Assembly (NCBI RefSeq): GCF_001936475.1
Contig: NZ_MSPQ01000010.1
Span: 184,176-248,175 of the forward strand
From: Algoriphagus marinus
GTDB lineage: Bacteria > Bacteroidota > Bacteroidia > Cytophagales > Cyclobacteriaceae
DNA: 64,000 nucleotides
Reading direction: 5' to 3'
A program made the translations under genes and the position numbers. Under the pieces are notes generated by a model. The model was not told where the DNA came from and did no database searches. It saw nothing but the letters and a program-made list of their open reading frames with translations. This document shows positions 44,402 through 53,449 of this stretch, piece after piece; position 1 is the stretch's first letter, and the number at the start of each line of letters is the position of its first letter.

Positions 44402-45697
44402 ATGAAATACCTCATTCTTTTAATTGCGTTAAGCATCTCTTTCCATACGCTAGCTCAAACCAATCCAGAACTCCGGGTAAACACAAATAGATTAAATAAT
44501 TCTCTTGAAATGCTATCTACCTATGGTAAAAATTCAAACGGTGGATCAGATAGGGTTGCTTTTTCTTCCCATGATATCGCAGCGAGAGTCTACGTGATGG
44601 AATTAATGCGAAATGCCGGATTGGAAGTTTCGGTTGATTTCGCAGGAAATATTATTGGTCATAGAGCTGGTACCGATCCTTCTCTGAAACCCATTGCCTT
44701 TGGCTCACACATCGATGAAGTCCCCAATGGTGGAGATTATGATGGCCCAGTGGGCTCGATGAGCACTATAGAAGTCATGCAAACACTTTCCGAAAATAAT
44801 ATTTTGACAGCTCATCCCTTGGAAGCAATCATTTTTACCAATGAAGAAGGAGGAGTCGTAGGAAGTAGAGCAATTGTCGGAGAATTAAATGATAAAGCTC
44901 TTCAAGTAATCACCAATGCTGGAATAACCCAATATGAAGGCATCAAACTATTGGGAGGAAATCCTGATCGAGTAGCTGAAATGGCTAGGAAAAAAGGGGA
45001 TTTGGCGGCTTTCTTAGAACTTCATATTGAGCAGGGAGGAAATCTTGACCGTGAAAAAATTCAAATTGGAGTAGTAGAAGGAATTGTAGCCATCGAATGG
45101 TGGCAATTTACTTTCAAAGGAATGGCAAATCACGCTGGAACTACCCCGATGAATATGCGGAAAGATGCTTTGCTACCAGCCGCAGAATTTATTTTAGCTG
45201 CGAATAAAATAGTAAAATCCTACGAAGGCGCACAGGTAGGAACTGTTGGTAAGATCGAAGCTTTTCCAGGAGCTGGTAATGTTATTCCCGGAGAGGTAAA
45301 ATTGAATCTGGAAATGCGGGATCTTTCATCGGAGAAAATCTGGAAAATCTATCGCGAGATAGAAGCCAAAGCTAAATCATTAGCCTCGGAAGCTGGCGTG
45401 GAAGTATCTATTACTCATCAAGAGGTAGCGAGTAAACCAGCATTAGCAGATGAAGGAATTCGAAAAATCATCGGTGATCAGGCCAAAAAAATGGGCTTTT
45501 CTACGCTTAGTCTTCCAAGTGGAGCAGGTCATGATGCTCAAGAAATGGCTAGAATAGCCCCAATGGGAATGATTTTCATCCCAAGCAAAAACGGAATATC
45601 TCATGCGCCAAGTGAATATTCCGCTCCAGAAGACATTGCAAATGGAGCAAATGTTTTGCTCCATACTATTCTTCAGCTCGATAAAATATTGAAATAA
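44402..45697 (+). CDS. Exported M20-family Zn amidohydrolase (HyuC/AllC-like)
   Basis: 431 residues with signal peptide MKYLILLIALSISFHTLAQ, so periplasmic. Metal ligands are His103 (GSHIDEVPNGGDYDG), Asp114, Glu148/149 (FTNEEGG), His208 (LELHIEQGG) and the C-terminal His in GISHAPSEY. The dimerisation domain has MANHAGTTPMNMRKDAL, with the conserved His-Ala-Gly. This pattern fits N-carbamoyl-L-amino-acid hydrolases and allantoate amidohydrolases rather than aminoacylases. The true substrate is unknown, and the export signal is unusual for a pathway that is normally cytoplasmic. Confidence 0.9.
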   Translation: MKYLILLIALSISFHTLAQTNPELRVNTNRLNNSLEMLSTYGKNSNGGSDRVAFSSHDIAARVYVMELMRNAGLEVSVDFAGNIIGHRAGTDPSLKPIAFGSHIDEVPNGGDYDGPVGSMSTIEVMQTLSENNILTAHPLEAIIFTNEEGGVVGSRAIVGELNDKALQVITNAGITQYEGIKLLGGNPDRVAEMARKKGDLAAFLELHIEQGGNLDREKIQIGVVEGIVAIEWWQFTFKGMANHAGTTPMNMRKDALLPAAEFILAANKIVKSYEGAQVGTVGKIEAFPGAGNVIPGEVKLNLEMRDLSSEKIWKIYREIEAKAKSLASEAGVEVSITHQEVASKPALADEGIRKIIGDQAKKMGFSTLSLPSGAGHDAQEMARIAPMGMIFIPSKNGISHAPSEYSAPEDIANGANVLLHTILQLDKILK

Positions 45698-45783
45698 GCC
45701 CTGAATAAATATTGTTTTGAACAGTTAGAAAAACAAACTTTTCTATCTCCAAATATTTACCTTCGCACACATTTACACCTATT

Positions 45784-47319
45784 ATGGACAATTCTCAAGC
45801 AGGAAATATTACGCTCTCCTATCTCAAAATATCTGATTATAAAGAACTGAAGGCAGCGATGATCGATAGCTATCGATCTATGGCAGAAGCCTATTGGAGA
45901 GAGAATCAAATAAAAACTTTATTGAATAAATTTCCTGAAGGTCAGGTTGTCATCCGAGTGAATGATCAACTAGCAGGTTGCGCGCTTTCAATTGTAGTGG
46001 ATGAGGACTTACTGGAAGGAGATCATACTTACAAGGATATCACTTCAGATTTTACTTTTGAAAATCACACCTATGAAGGGGACTTGCTTTATGGTATCGA
46101 TGTTTTTATTAAACCTGAGTTTCGCGGCTTGAGACTTGGAAGAAGGCTGTATGACTACCGAAAAGAGCTCTGCGAAAAATTAAACCTGAAAGGAATTGTC
46201 TTCGGTGGTAGAATTCCAAACTACCACAAGCACGCAGATAAAATGACTCCAAAAGAATACATGGAGAAAGTGAAGTTGAAGGAGATCTACGATCCTGTTT
46301 TAAACTTTCAGCTAGCCAATGATTTCCACCCAGCTCGTATCATGCGAAATTACTTGGAAGGAGATGCTTCATCAGGAGAATTTGCTGTTTTGCTTGAATG
46401 GAACAATATTTTTTATGAGAAACCGAATAAAAAAGCGACTTCCAAAAAGACAATTGTAAGACTTGGTCTGATCCAATGGCAAATGCGCCTTTATGAAAAT
46501 TTGGATGAACTGATGCAGCAAGCCGAATATTTTGTGGACGCAGTATCAGCATACCGATCTGATTTTGCGCTTTTCCCAGAGCTTTTCAATGCACCTTTGA
46601 TGGCTGAGTTTAACCATCTCAGTGAAGCGCAGGCAATTCGCGGATTGGCGAAATATACAGATGAAATCGTGCAGCGATTTGCAAAACTTTCAGTATCCTA
46701 TAACATTAATATCATCACTGGATCAATGCCAAAGATCAAGGATGATAAACTTTACAACGTAGGATATCTCTGTAAGCGAGATGGTTCCATTGAATTCTAT
46801 GAGAAATTACATATTACACCACTGGAATCGCGAGTTTGGGGAATGCAAGGAGGAACACAACTAAAAGCCTTCGATACTGATTGTGGAAAAATCGGAATAT
46901 TGATTTGTTACGATGTGGAATTCCCTGAAATAAGTCGATTACTTGCAAATCAAGGTGTGGATATACTTTTTGTGCCTTTTCTAACTGACACTCAAAATGG
47001 CTATTCTCGAGTACGCCATTGCGCTATGGCTCGAGCAATAGAAAATGAATGCTATGTGGCCATGGCAGGAAGTGTGGGTAACCTTCCAAAGGTGCATAAC
47101 ATGGACATGCAATATGCCCAATCTATGGTAATCACTCCTTGTGATTTCCCTTTTCCAAGTAATGGAATCAAAGCTGAGGCTACCCCAAACACAGAGATGA
47201 CGCTGATTGCAGATGTCGATGTGTCACTTCTTAGAGAATTGAACGAATTTGGAAGCGTAAGAAATCTTAAAGATCGTCGAACTGACTTATTTGAGCTTCG
47301 CCAAATCAACCCACAGTAA
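45784..47319 (+). CDS. GNAT acetyltransferase fused to nitrilase-family hydrolase
   Basis: 511 residues. Residues about 10-215 form a GNAT domain (LYGIDVFIKPEFRGLRLGRRLY at 102-123, the acetyl-CoA loop RGLRLGRR). Residues about 225-505 form a carbon-nitrogen hydrolase with the triad Glu266 (ALFPELFNAP), Lys341 (YEKLHITPLES) and Cys375 (GILICYDVEFPE). The fusion is known in Bacteroidota and proteobacteria; its reaction is not settled, though an amide made or broken on an acylated metabolite is likely. Cytoplasmic. Next comes pirin, 69 bases away. Confidence 0.95.
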   Translation: MDNSQAGNITLSYLKISDYKELKAAMIDSYRSMAEAYWRENQIKTLLNKFPEGQVVIRVNDQLAGCALSIVVDEDLLEGDHTYKDITSDFTFENHTYEGDLLYGIDVFIKPEFRGLRLGRRLYDYRKELCEKLNLKGIVFGGRIPNYHKHADKMTPKEYMEKVKLKEIYDPVLNFQLANDFHPARIMRNYLEGDASSGEFAVLLEWNNIFYEKPNKKATSKKTIVRLGLIQWQMRLYENLDELMQQAEYFVDAVSAYRSDFALFPELFNAPLMAEFNHLSEAQAIRGLAKYTDEIVQRFAKLSVSYNINIITGSMPKIKDDKLYNVGYLCKRDGSIEFYEKLHITPLESRVWGMQGGTQLKAFDTDCGKIGILICYDVEFPEISRLLANQGVDILFVPFLTDTQNGYSRVRHCAMARAIENECYVAMAGSVGNLPKVHNMDMQYAQSMVITPCDFPFPSNGIKAEATPNTEMTLIADVDVSLLRELNEFGSVRNLKDRRTDLFELRQINPQ

Positions 47320-47334
47320 AATTCTAAAATCATT

Positions 47335-47355
47335 GAACCTTTGATGGTTCTTTTT
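47335..47355 (+). terminator. Short terminator-like hairpin
   Basis: GAACC / GGTTC arms with a 6-nt loop followed by TTTTT, 15 bases after the GNAT-nitrilase stop codon. The stem is short. Confidence 0.4.
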
Positions 47356-47387
47356 ACTTTCATGTATAGACATTTAATTTTTCCCTT

Positions 47388-48242
47388 ATGAGAACCATCA
47401 AACAAATTCACAAGTCAGAGTATCGTCCGATTGCAGATTTGATCACTTACAGTCCAATGCCCACTCGGACGCTAAATCAGATTGATCCGTTTATTTTTCT
47501 AAATCATCATGGCTTTCAAGTCTATCCTTCACAAAACCAAGGCTTACCCTTCGGTCCCCATCCGCACAGAGGAATGGAGACAGTAACTTTTATTGTAGCC
47601 GGAGATATCGTCCACAAAGATTCAGGAGGTCATGAGTCTGTTATAACTGCCGGAGGGGTTCAATATATGACTGCAGGAAGAGGTTTGATCCATGCAGAAG
47701 TCAGCAGTTCTGAGTTCAAAAAAAATGGTGGAGATCTTGAGATTCTTCAACTTTGGTTGAATCTCCCAGCTTCCAAGAAAATGACAGAGCCAAGATATTT
47801 AGGACTTCAGGAGGATGAAATCAATCATTTTGACTTAGATGGAGGCAAGGTTAAGGTTCAACAACTATTTGGAGAATGGGATAGAGTAAATGGCTCATTT
47901 GAACCAAGCTTTCCTATCACAATGAGCACTATTTACTTCAAACCTGGAGGAAAAATCTCCAAGTCCATTCCAGCAAATGAAAATATATTTTGCTATGTAG
48001 TGAGAGGGGCTATAAATATCAATGGCACTGAAGTCAATCTGCGACATCTGGTAGAGTTTAAAAATGATGGAACAGAAATCACCTTTGAGGCTTTAGAAGA
48101 TTCAATTCTGATTTTAGGACATGCCTTGCCATTCAATGAACCTATGGTAGCTCAGGGTCCATTTGTCATGAATACTGAACAGCAAATCAGAGAAGCTTAT
48201 CAGGACTATCAGTCTGGAAAATTCGGGACTTGGAATCAGTAG
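47388..48242 (+). CDS. Pirin family protein
   Basis: 284 residues of the two-cupin pirin fold. The metal site of the N-terminal cupin is intact: His58 and His60 (GPHPHRGMET), His102 and Glu104 (LIHAEVSS), spaced nearly as in human pirin. Bacterial pirins include quercetinase-like dioxygenases and proteins that bind enzymes such as pyruvate dehydrogenase; which applies here is unknown. The gene converges with the DUF2589 cassette (one base between ends). Confidence 0.93.
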   Translation: MRTIKQIHKSEYRPIADLITYSPMPTRTLNQIDPFIFLNHHGFQVYPSQNQGLPFGPHPHRGMETVTFIVAGDIVHKDSGGHESVITAGGVQYMTAGRGLIHAEVSSSEFKKNGGDLEILQLWLNLPASKKMTEPRYLGLQEDEINHFDLDGGKVKVQQLFGEWDRVNGSFEPSFPITMSTIYFKPGGKISKSIPANENIFCYVVRGAININGTEVNLRHLVEFKNDGTEITFEALEDSILILGHALPFNEPMVAQGPFVMNTEQQIREAYQDYQSGKFGTWNQ

Positions 48243-48243
48243 A

Positions 48244-48564
48244 CTAGATTCGGTTTTCTGATTTGATCTTTGAAGCTTGGTCCAATCCACTTTGGAGTTT
48301 ATTCAGCGCCTCTAATGCCGCTTCAGACTTTTCATTGTCCACTGTTAATTCAAGACCACAGGAGGGACATTGAATCGCTTGACCTGAAAGCAGGTTTTCT
48401 ATACTGACTATGATTCGGTGACTGCATACAGGGCAACTTAGGCCTGGTGTTTTTGCAATAGAAATCTCAGGAGTAGGTTCTGGAATAATTTCAACTGTTT
48501 CATTTTTGGTTATACCAAAAAGATTATTAAACCAACGCCTTAAAGAATCTAGAATGCTTGCCAT
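48244..48564 (-). CDS. Small zinc-ribbon protein of the DUF2589 cassette
   Basis: 106 residues. An amphipathic start (MASILDSLRRWFNNLFG) leads into a Pro-rich linker, then a zinc ribbon with Cys44, Cys47 (CPVC), Cys66 and Cys69 (CPSC), and a helical tail (EAALEALNKLQSGLDQA). No known family beyond the ribbon. Its start codon overlaps the stop of the preceding DUF2589 gene by one base (TAATG), so the two proteins are made together. Confidence 0.75.
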   Translation of the reverse strand: MASILDSLRRWFNNLFGITKNETVEIIPEPTPEISIAKTPGLSCPVCSHRIIVSIENLLSGQAIQCPSCGLELTVDNEKSEAALEALNKLQSGLDQASKIKSENRI

Positions 48565-49097
48565 TATTTTTCCTTATTAGCAGAGTCCAGAATATTTAAT
48601 AGTTGCACCATTCCCACTGACAATTCAGATTGAGCTAATCTAATCTTAACATTCATATTTGAAGTGGCTGAAGTCACTGTCGAATTGGAAGATGGATTGG
48701 GCTTTTTTGCAAAGATTGCTTTTAGCTGAACTCCTTTATAAGCTGACAAATTTCCGAGCTTTGAGTTTCCCTTTGGTGCTGGAGAAGCTTCGGGCTGGGT
48801 CATCGCCAGATCAAATTCAATCTCAGCTTCGGCAACTTGAATTGATGGAATAGGAATAATAGTCAAAAGCGGAACAGAGAGTATTGCTATCTCTGTATTT
48901 CCATCTGCTTTGATCCGCTCATAGCTGAAGGTGACATTTCTGATCGTACCGTAATCACCATCAATGTTATCAGATACGCCCGTGAAGCCAACCTCTTTGA
49001 TAAAGTCTGCTGTGGCTCTGGCGGCAATACCTTCTGCCTGAACGATCGCTGCCATCGGCGCTCCTAAAAGTTCTGAAATATATCTTGGAGTTATCAT
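48564..49097 (-). CDS. DUF2589 protein, copy B
   Basis: 177 residues. The N-terminal GAPMAAIVQAEGIAARATADF is the amphipathic DUF2589 helix with the following FIKEVGF. Then come IRNVTFSYER and the beta-strand signature LSVPLLTIIPIPSIQVAEAE followed by IEFDLAM. A low-complexity middle (PEASPAPKGNSKLG) and a C-terminal strand-helix (MNVKIRLAQSELSVGMVQLLNIL) complete it. It aligns with copy A (50290-50934) throughout. No catalytic residues are seen; the family may form assemblies. Function unknown. Confidence 0.85.
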   Translation of the reverse strand: MITPRYISELLGAPMAAIVQAEGIAARATADFIKEVGFTGVSDNIDGDYGTIRNVTFSYERIKADGNTEIAILSVPLLTIIPIPSIQVAEAEIEFDLAMTQPEASPAPKGNSKLGNLSAYKGVQLKAIFAKKPNPSSNSTVTSATSNMNVKIRLAQSELSVGMVQLLNILDSANKEK

Positions 49098-49107
49098 GAG
49101 TGAAAAG

Positions 49108-50256
49108 TTAAAGTATAGATGGTTTAGAGTTGTCGTCCATCATAGTGAAATCTTGTGAGTTCAGCGTAAACTTAATGGTCATCACATTCTCTGGTTTTAC
49201 TTTACTAAGTTTTTCTGAATCAACAGCAACTCTCAAAGAGGTTGACTTTGTTTCTTCAGCAATCTTCCCAATTCCGGCTTCAAGTTGAATCATCCTTTTC
49301 TTTAAAACCTCCTTGGCAATTTCCCGAAGTGATTCATCCTCTTCAATTTCAGCACGATCAGGTGTGTTTGGAGAATTAGGCTTCGGCTTTGGAGTAGGTC
49401 TTCCAATCACCCAAGGCTGTTTGACAGTAGGATTTTTGATTGAAATCGCTTTGTTAGTCACTAAAGTTTCAAAAAATGCCTTTGGCTGAGAACTTCCGAC
49501 CTTCTTTGATTCGACTTCAATAGGCAATTGAATATTTCCTATTTTGATACTTGCAAGATCGTTTTTAGTGACTGCATCCTTCTTGAAATCTGATACCGAT
49601 GCTTTATTTGAAGCGATGGAAGAAGAGAGTTGTTTGGCATCATTAAGTGCCTCCTGATTTGTTCGATAGTCCTTCGTTACTCTAAAATCCACCTCATCAT
49701 TGTCTGAAATCCCCAATAATTCAAAGCTACCTTTACCAGTGGGTACCACTGCGAATCCTGCAGATTTCATCACGGTAGGGATTATTTGAGGAAAGTCACC
49801 CTCAAGTGATTTTTTTGCATTTTGAATATTTTTGGAAACATCATTTCCCGGATTAGTGAGACTTTCCAATTGAGTGGAAATCAATTTACTCACATTGCCT
49901 TCCCAGTTTTCATCCGGATAATTTCCTCCCAAACTTTTATAAAGGTCATTTTTGGATGCCACTTTAGTTATTTCAGAACGGATTTCTCTCGCAGTTTCGG
50001 CTGAAAAATTCTTGACATAATTTTCCAATCTTTCTTTTGATTGGCTGGTTTGAAATGGTTTTTCTTCTACCCCTTCAATTGCGTATTTCAGCTCAACTTC
50101 CAGGTTTTGAATTCCAATTTTCGGGACCGGAAAAAATTGGAGTACATCATCAGAAGAATACGTCAAAGCCAGATTCCTAGAAGCTTCATCTGCTTTGGCT
50201 TTAGCTTCATTAATGTCGCTGAGTAAAGACGCAATGATTTGATTCAACTGGCTCAT
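49108..50256 (-). CDS. Unknown protein between two DUF2589 genes
   Basis: 382 residues, no known domain over most of its length. The N-terminal 30 residues are helical (MSQLNQIIASLLSDINEAKAK). Residues about 40-62 read FFPVPKIGIQNLEVELKYAI, matching the PIPxIxIxxxxIxF strand pair of its DUF2589 neighbours, so it probably shares their beta-sandwich core. The middle is charged and helical, with a KPKPNSPNTP linker near 290-300. The end returns to a strand (VMTIKFTLNSQDF). Its stop lies 10 bases before the start of copy B. A scaffold or cargo adaptor of a DUF2589 assembly is a guess. Confidence 0.6.
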   Translation of the reverse strand: MSQLNQIIASLLSDINEAKAKADEASRNLALTYSSDDVLQFFPVPKIGIQNLEVELKYAIEGVEEKPFQTSQSKERLENYVKNFSAETAREIRSEITKVASKNDLYKSLGGNYPDENWEGNVSKLISTQLESLTNPGNDVSKNIQNAKKSLEGDFPQIIPTVMKSAGFAVVPTGKGSFELLGISDNDEVDFRVTKDYRTNQEALNDAKQLSSSIASNKASVSDFKKDAVTKNDLASIKIGNIQLPIEVESKKVGSSQPKAFFETLVTNKAISIKNPTVKQPWVIGRPTPKPKPNSPNTPDRAEIEEDESLREIAKEVLKKRMIQLEAGIGKIAEETKSTSLRVAVDSEKLSKVKPENVMTIKFTLNSQDFTMMDDNSKPSIL

Positions 50257-50289
50257 GGCTTGTTGATTAAATAAAAATGAAAAGAAAAA

Positions 50290-50934
50290 TTACGGTGTTG
50301 GAGTAGTTGGCTTTTCCAAAATAGCCTGCTCCATTATATCCAATACCTTGGCTAATCCAGCAGGCATTTCATCTTGAACGGCCCGTACTTGGACGTCCAT
50401 AGTGTATTGGGTAGAAGTGTTCACTTTATTACTGGAACTGCTACTCCAGTTATTTCGAGTAGATACTTTCGCGTTCAGGTTAAATTTAACCGGCGATAAA
50501 AATCCCCCCGCTTTAAAATTCATCGTCGTATCAGTGGCTACACTCCCGCTACTTGCACTTGCAGATTTATATTCCTGCTGCTCTGTAATGTTTGCAGTGA
50601 AACGAATAGTCATCTCGTCTATTCGGATGTAAGGGATTGGCACAATCGTCAAAATTGGAACTGTAAGTGAAACTTCTTCTTCACCAGCTTCATTTCCAAC
50701 GCCACTTCCTCCGGCGGTCTTTCGTTTGTACTTAAAAGTAACATTCCTTACGTCCCCCATATTTTCATCCTGGTTTCCATCCTGATCTTCAGGAGCTGAT
50801 TTGAAACCAACTTCTTTGATAAAATTAACAGTGGACTTGGCAGCTAAGGCCTGTGCGTGAATTGCCGCAATCATTGGGCCTCCGATAATTCTTCCAAAAG
50901 GAAGAGACCTTAAAGTTCGATTTACGTAGCTCAT
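50290..50934 (-). CDS. DUF2589 protein, copy A
   Basis: 214 residues, first gene of a four-gene cassette. IIGGPMIAAIHAQALAAKST is the classic DUF2589 start, followed by VNFIKEVGF, VRNVTFKYKR and LTVPILTIVPIPYIRIDEMT with IRFTANITEQ. The C-terminal part has a Ser/Asn-rich loop (NWSSSSSNKVNTSTQ) and closes DEMPAGLAKVLDIMEQAIL, like copy B. Gly-rich and acidic inserts make it longer than B. No signal peptide, so cytoplasmic. No function is established for the family. Confidence 0.87.
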   Translation of the reverse strand: MSYVNRTLRSLPFGRIIGGPMIAAIHAQALAAKSTVNFIKEVGFKSAPEDQDGNQDENMGDVRNVTFKYKRKTAGGSGVGNEAGEEEVSLTVPILTIVPIPYIRIDEMTIRFTANITEQQEYKSASASSGSVATDTTMNFKAGGFLSPVKFNLNAKVSTRNNWSSSSSNKVNTSTQYTMDVQVRAVQDEMPAGLAKVLDIMEQAILEKPTTPTP

Positions 50935-51079
50935 AATAATAATTAGTTAATGATGGAAAAGTTTATTTAAAAATCTTTGTTTACTCACAAACAATTGAAT
51001 TTAAACACTTTACTCGAATAAACCTGAAAAAATTCAAAAAATTCTCGAAATCATCCACTAATTATTAAGTATTTGACTG

Positions 51080-51853
51080 TCAACTATCTATAATGTCTTG
51101 AGAAATTAATCGATAAATTTCAGCGATTTGCTCATTGTAGTTTAAAAATTGATGATGTTCCTCCAAGGTCTCATAATCCTCTCGAATGGCTGGTCCAGTC
51201 TGAGCAGTCTTTGCTCCTATTTGAAGACTTTTGGAGATCGTTTCAATGATCAAAGGCTTTAGCATTTCGAAGTCAAGTCCTTGCCTTCGCATGATTTCCT
51301 CTGCGATTCGAATCATATGATTTGAGAAATTACTTGCAAATACTGCTGCAACATGAAGGCCTTTTCGATCCTTGGAACGTACCATGAATACTTGATGAGT
51401 CAAGCTTTTTGCAAGTTTCTTGAGTTTTTGAAGAATCTCCTCATCCTCAGATTCAATTAAAATCGGAAGTTCCTCCCATTCAATTTTCTTTCCTATTGTA
51501 AAACTTTGAAGTGGATAAAAAACTCCAGTATAAGTTGCGGAGCTAAAATTCAAAACATCTAGGCTGACAGTGCCGGAAGTATGAATAAGAATTGCACCAT
51601 CTGGCAAAATAATTTCATCAGAAACTTCTGGAATTGCAGTGTCTCGAATAGCCAAAATAAAAAGTTCTGCTTTACTGTCCGAAAAATCCAAATCATCTTT
51701 TGGGACAGCTTCATAGACACGCTCGACAACCTTTTCTGCAGATTTTAGCGTCCGAGCATAAACTTCAGTAATGGTATGCCCTGCATCTTCCAATGCAGGA
51801 GCAAGATGCCAAGCCACATTCCCGGCACCGATAATGGCGATTTTAAACTTCAT
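51080..51853 (-). CDS. Rossmann-fold DUF2520 protein
   Basis: 257 residues. NAD(P)-binding start KIAIIGAGNVAWHLAPALED (GxGxxA), DLDFSDSKAELFILAIRDTAI, then the helical DUF2520 domain (about 125-250) with GLHVAAVFASNFSNHMI, the equivalent of the 6-phosphogluconate-dehydrogenase-like C-terminal region. It should be a cytoplasmic oxidoreductase or F420-like relative, substrate unknown. It follows lpdA on the same strand, but a terminator (51889-51913) separates them. Confidence 0.88.
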   Translation of the reverse strand: MKFKIAIIGAGNVAWHLAPALEDAGHTITEVYARTLKSAEKVVERVYEAVPKDDLDFSDSKAELFILAIRDTAIPEVSDEIILPDGAILIHTSGTVSLDVLNFSSATYTGVFYPLQSFTIGKKIEWEELPILIESEDEEILQKLKKLAKSLTHQVFMVRSKDRKGLHVAAVFASNFSNHMIRIAEEIMRRQGLDFEMLKPLIIETISKSLQIGAKTAQTGPAIREDYETLEEHHQFLNYNEQIAEIYRLISQDIIDS

Positions 51854-51888
51854 GATGAAATAAACTCATTTTTGATCAAAAAGAAAAA

Positions 51889-51913
51889 GCCATTCAGTTT
51901 GTAACTGAATGGC
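51889..51913 (-). terminator. Terminator of lpdA
   Basis: Perfect 11-bp arms GCCATTCAGTT / AACTGAATGGC with a 3-nt loop; on the minus strand followed by TTTTTCTTTTT. Confidence 0.85.
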
Positions 51914-51938
51914 CTTTAAATCTTAGCTCGTCTAATTA

Positions 51939-53336
51939 TTAAATATGTAGCGCTCTATTGTCAGTAGCTGCAAGACAAGCTTCTTTGAATGCTTCTGTAT
52001 AAGTAGGATGCGCATGAGACATTCTGGAAATGTCTTCCGCAGAAGCTCTATATTCCATTGCCACCACAGCCTCCGCTATCATATCAGCAGTTCGTGGACC
52101 AATCATATGAACACCCAGGATTTCATCAGTCGTAGCATCAGCCAATACTTTTACTAATCCATCTGTATCCATCGAAGCACGGGCTCTACCAGATGCCATA
52201 AAAGGGAATTTACCAGTTTTATATTTGATCCCTTTTTCCTTCAATTGCTCTTCTGTAAATCCTACAGCGGCAACCTCAGGCCAAGTATATACTACTCCTG
52301 GAATGAGATTGTAATTGATATGCGGCTTTTGACCAGCAATGGTTTCTGCCACGAAAGTACCTTCCTCTTCTGCCTTATGCGCAAGCATTGCACCTTTTAC
52401 TACATCGCCGATGGCATAGATATTTGATGCTGTAGTTTGTAAGTGGTCATTTACTTCCACTTGCCCACGGTCTGTGATTTTTACACCCGCAGCCTCAGCG
52501 TTTAAGCCATCAGTATACGGTCTTCTACCAATTGAAACCAAAACATAATCACCTTTGATCTCAACTTTTTCGCCTTTTGAGTCTTCTGCTGTTACGACAA
52601 CTTCCTTGCCTTTACTTTCTACTGCAGTGACTTTATGCTTCAAGTAAAAATCAAATCCAATTTTCTTTAAGGATTTTTGAAGCTCTTTACCCATGGTACG
52701 ATCCATAGAAGGAATCAATGAATCCATAAACTCCACCACGGAAACTTTGGCTCCCATACGGCCATAAACTGATCCCAATTCCATCCCAATCACTCCACCG
52801 CCGATTACAATCAGATGTTTTGGGATTTCCTTCATCTTCAAAGCCTCAGTCGAAGTAATGATTCGATCTTTGTCTATTTTGATAAACGGAAGGTTTGCAG
52901 GCTTTGAGCCTGTTGCAATAATGATATTTTTCCCCTGAATTTCTTCAGCAGACCCATCATCCTTGGTTACTTTGATTGTTGTCTTATTTACAAAAGAGCC
53001 CAAACCTTGGTGAACATCAATCTTATTTTTTTTCATTAAATAAGAAATACCATCCACATTTTGCTTTACTACATCTTCCTTTCGAGCGATCATTTGCTTT
53101 AAGTCAACCTTTAAGTTGCTTAGATTAATACCATGCGTTTTGAAGGTATGAGCAGCATTATGATAATGCTCCGAAGAATCCAATAATGCTTTTGAAGGAA
53201 TACAGCCTACGTTGAGGCAGGTACCGCCTAGAGTTGGATATTTCTCAATGATTGCGGTTTTCATCCCCAATTGTGCACAGCGAATTGCTGCTACATATCC
53301 ACCTGGACCAGAACCTATAACTATGACGTCGTACAT
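51939..53336 (-). CDS. lpdA: Dihydrolipoyl dehydrogenase (E3)
   Basis: 465 residues. FAD-binding GSGPGGY at 8-14, redox-active disulfide Cys40/Cys45 in GGTCLNVGCIPSK, NAD motif VIGGGVIGMELGSVYGRMGA near 180, and the C-terminal catalytic His-Glu in MSHAHPTYTEA. It re-oxidises the dihydrolipoyl groups of the 2-oxo acid dehydrogenase complexes. It lies in order after sucA and sucB, 113 bases from sucB, so it probably serves the 2-oxoglutarate complex, and perhaps others too. Confidence 0.97.
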   Translation of the reverse strand: MYDVIVIGSGPGGYVAAIRCAQLGMKTAIIEKYPTLGGTCLNVGCIPSKALLDSSEHYHNAAHTFKTHGINLSNLKVDLKQMIARKEDVVKQNVDGISYLMKKNKIDVHQGLGSFVNKTTIKVTKDDGSAEEIQGKNIIIATGSKPANLPFIKIDKDRIITSTEALKMKEIPKHLIVIGGGVIGMELGSVYGRMGAKVSVVEFMDSLIPSMDRTMGKELQKSLKKIGFDFYLKHKVTAVESKGKEVVVTAEDSKGEKVEIKGDYVLVSIGRRPYTDGLNAEAAGVKITDRGQVEVNDHLQTTASNIYAIGDVVKGAMLAHKAEEEGTFVAETIAGQKPHINYNLIPGVVYTWPEVAAVGFTEEQLKEKGIKYKTGKFPFMASGRARASMDTDGLVKVLADATTDEILGVHMIGPRTADMIAEAVVAMEYRASAEDISRMSHAHPTYTEAFKEACLAATDNRALHI

Positions 53337-53449
53337 TTTTTTGAGATTTTAGATCTAAGACACAAAGCACATGACTTGGTCTAACTAGTTAAAAACAGGG
53401 CTGAAGTCCATCAGCCCCTCGTAAATTGTATATCAGAAATCGAAACTCC

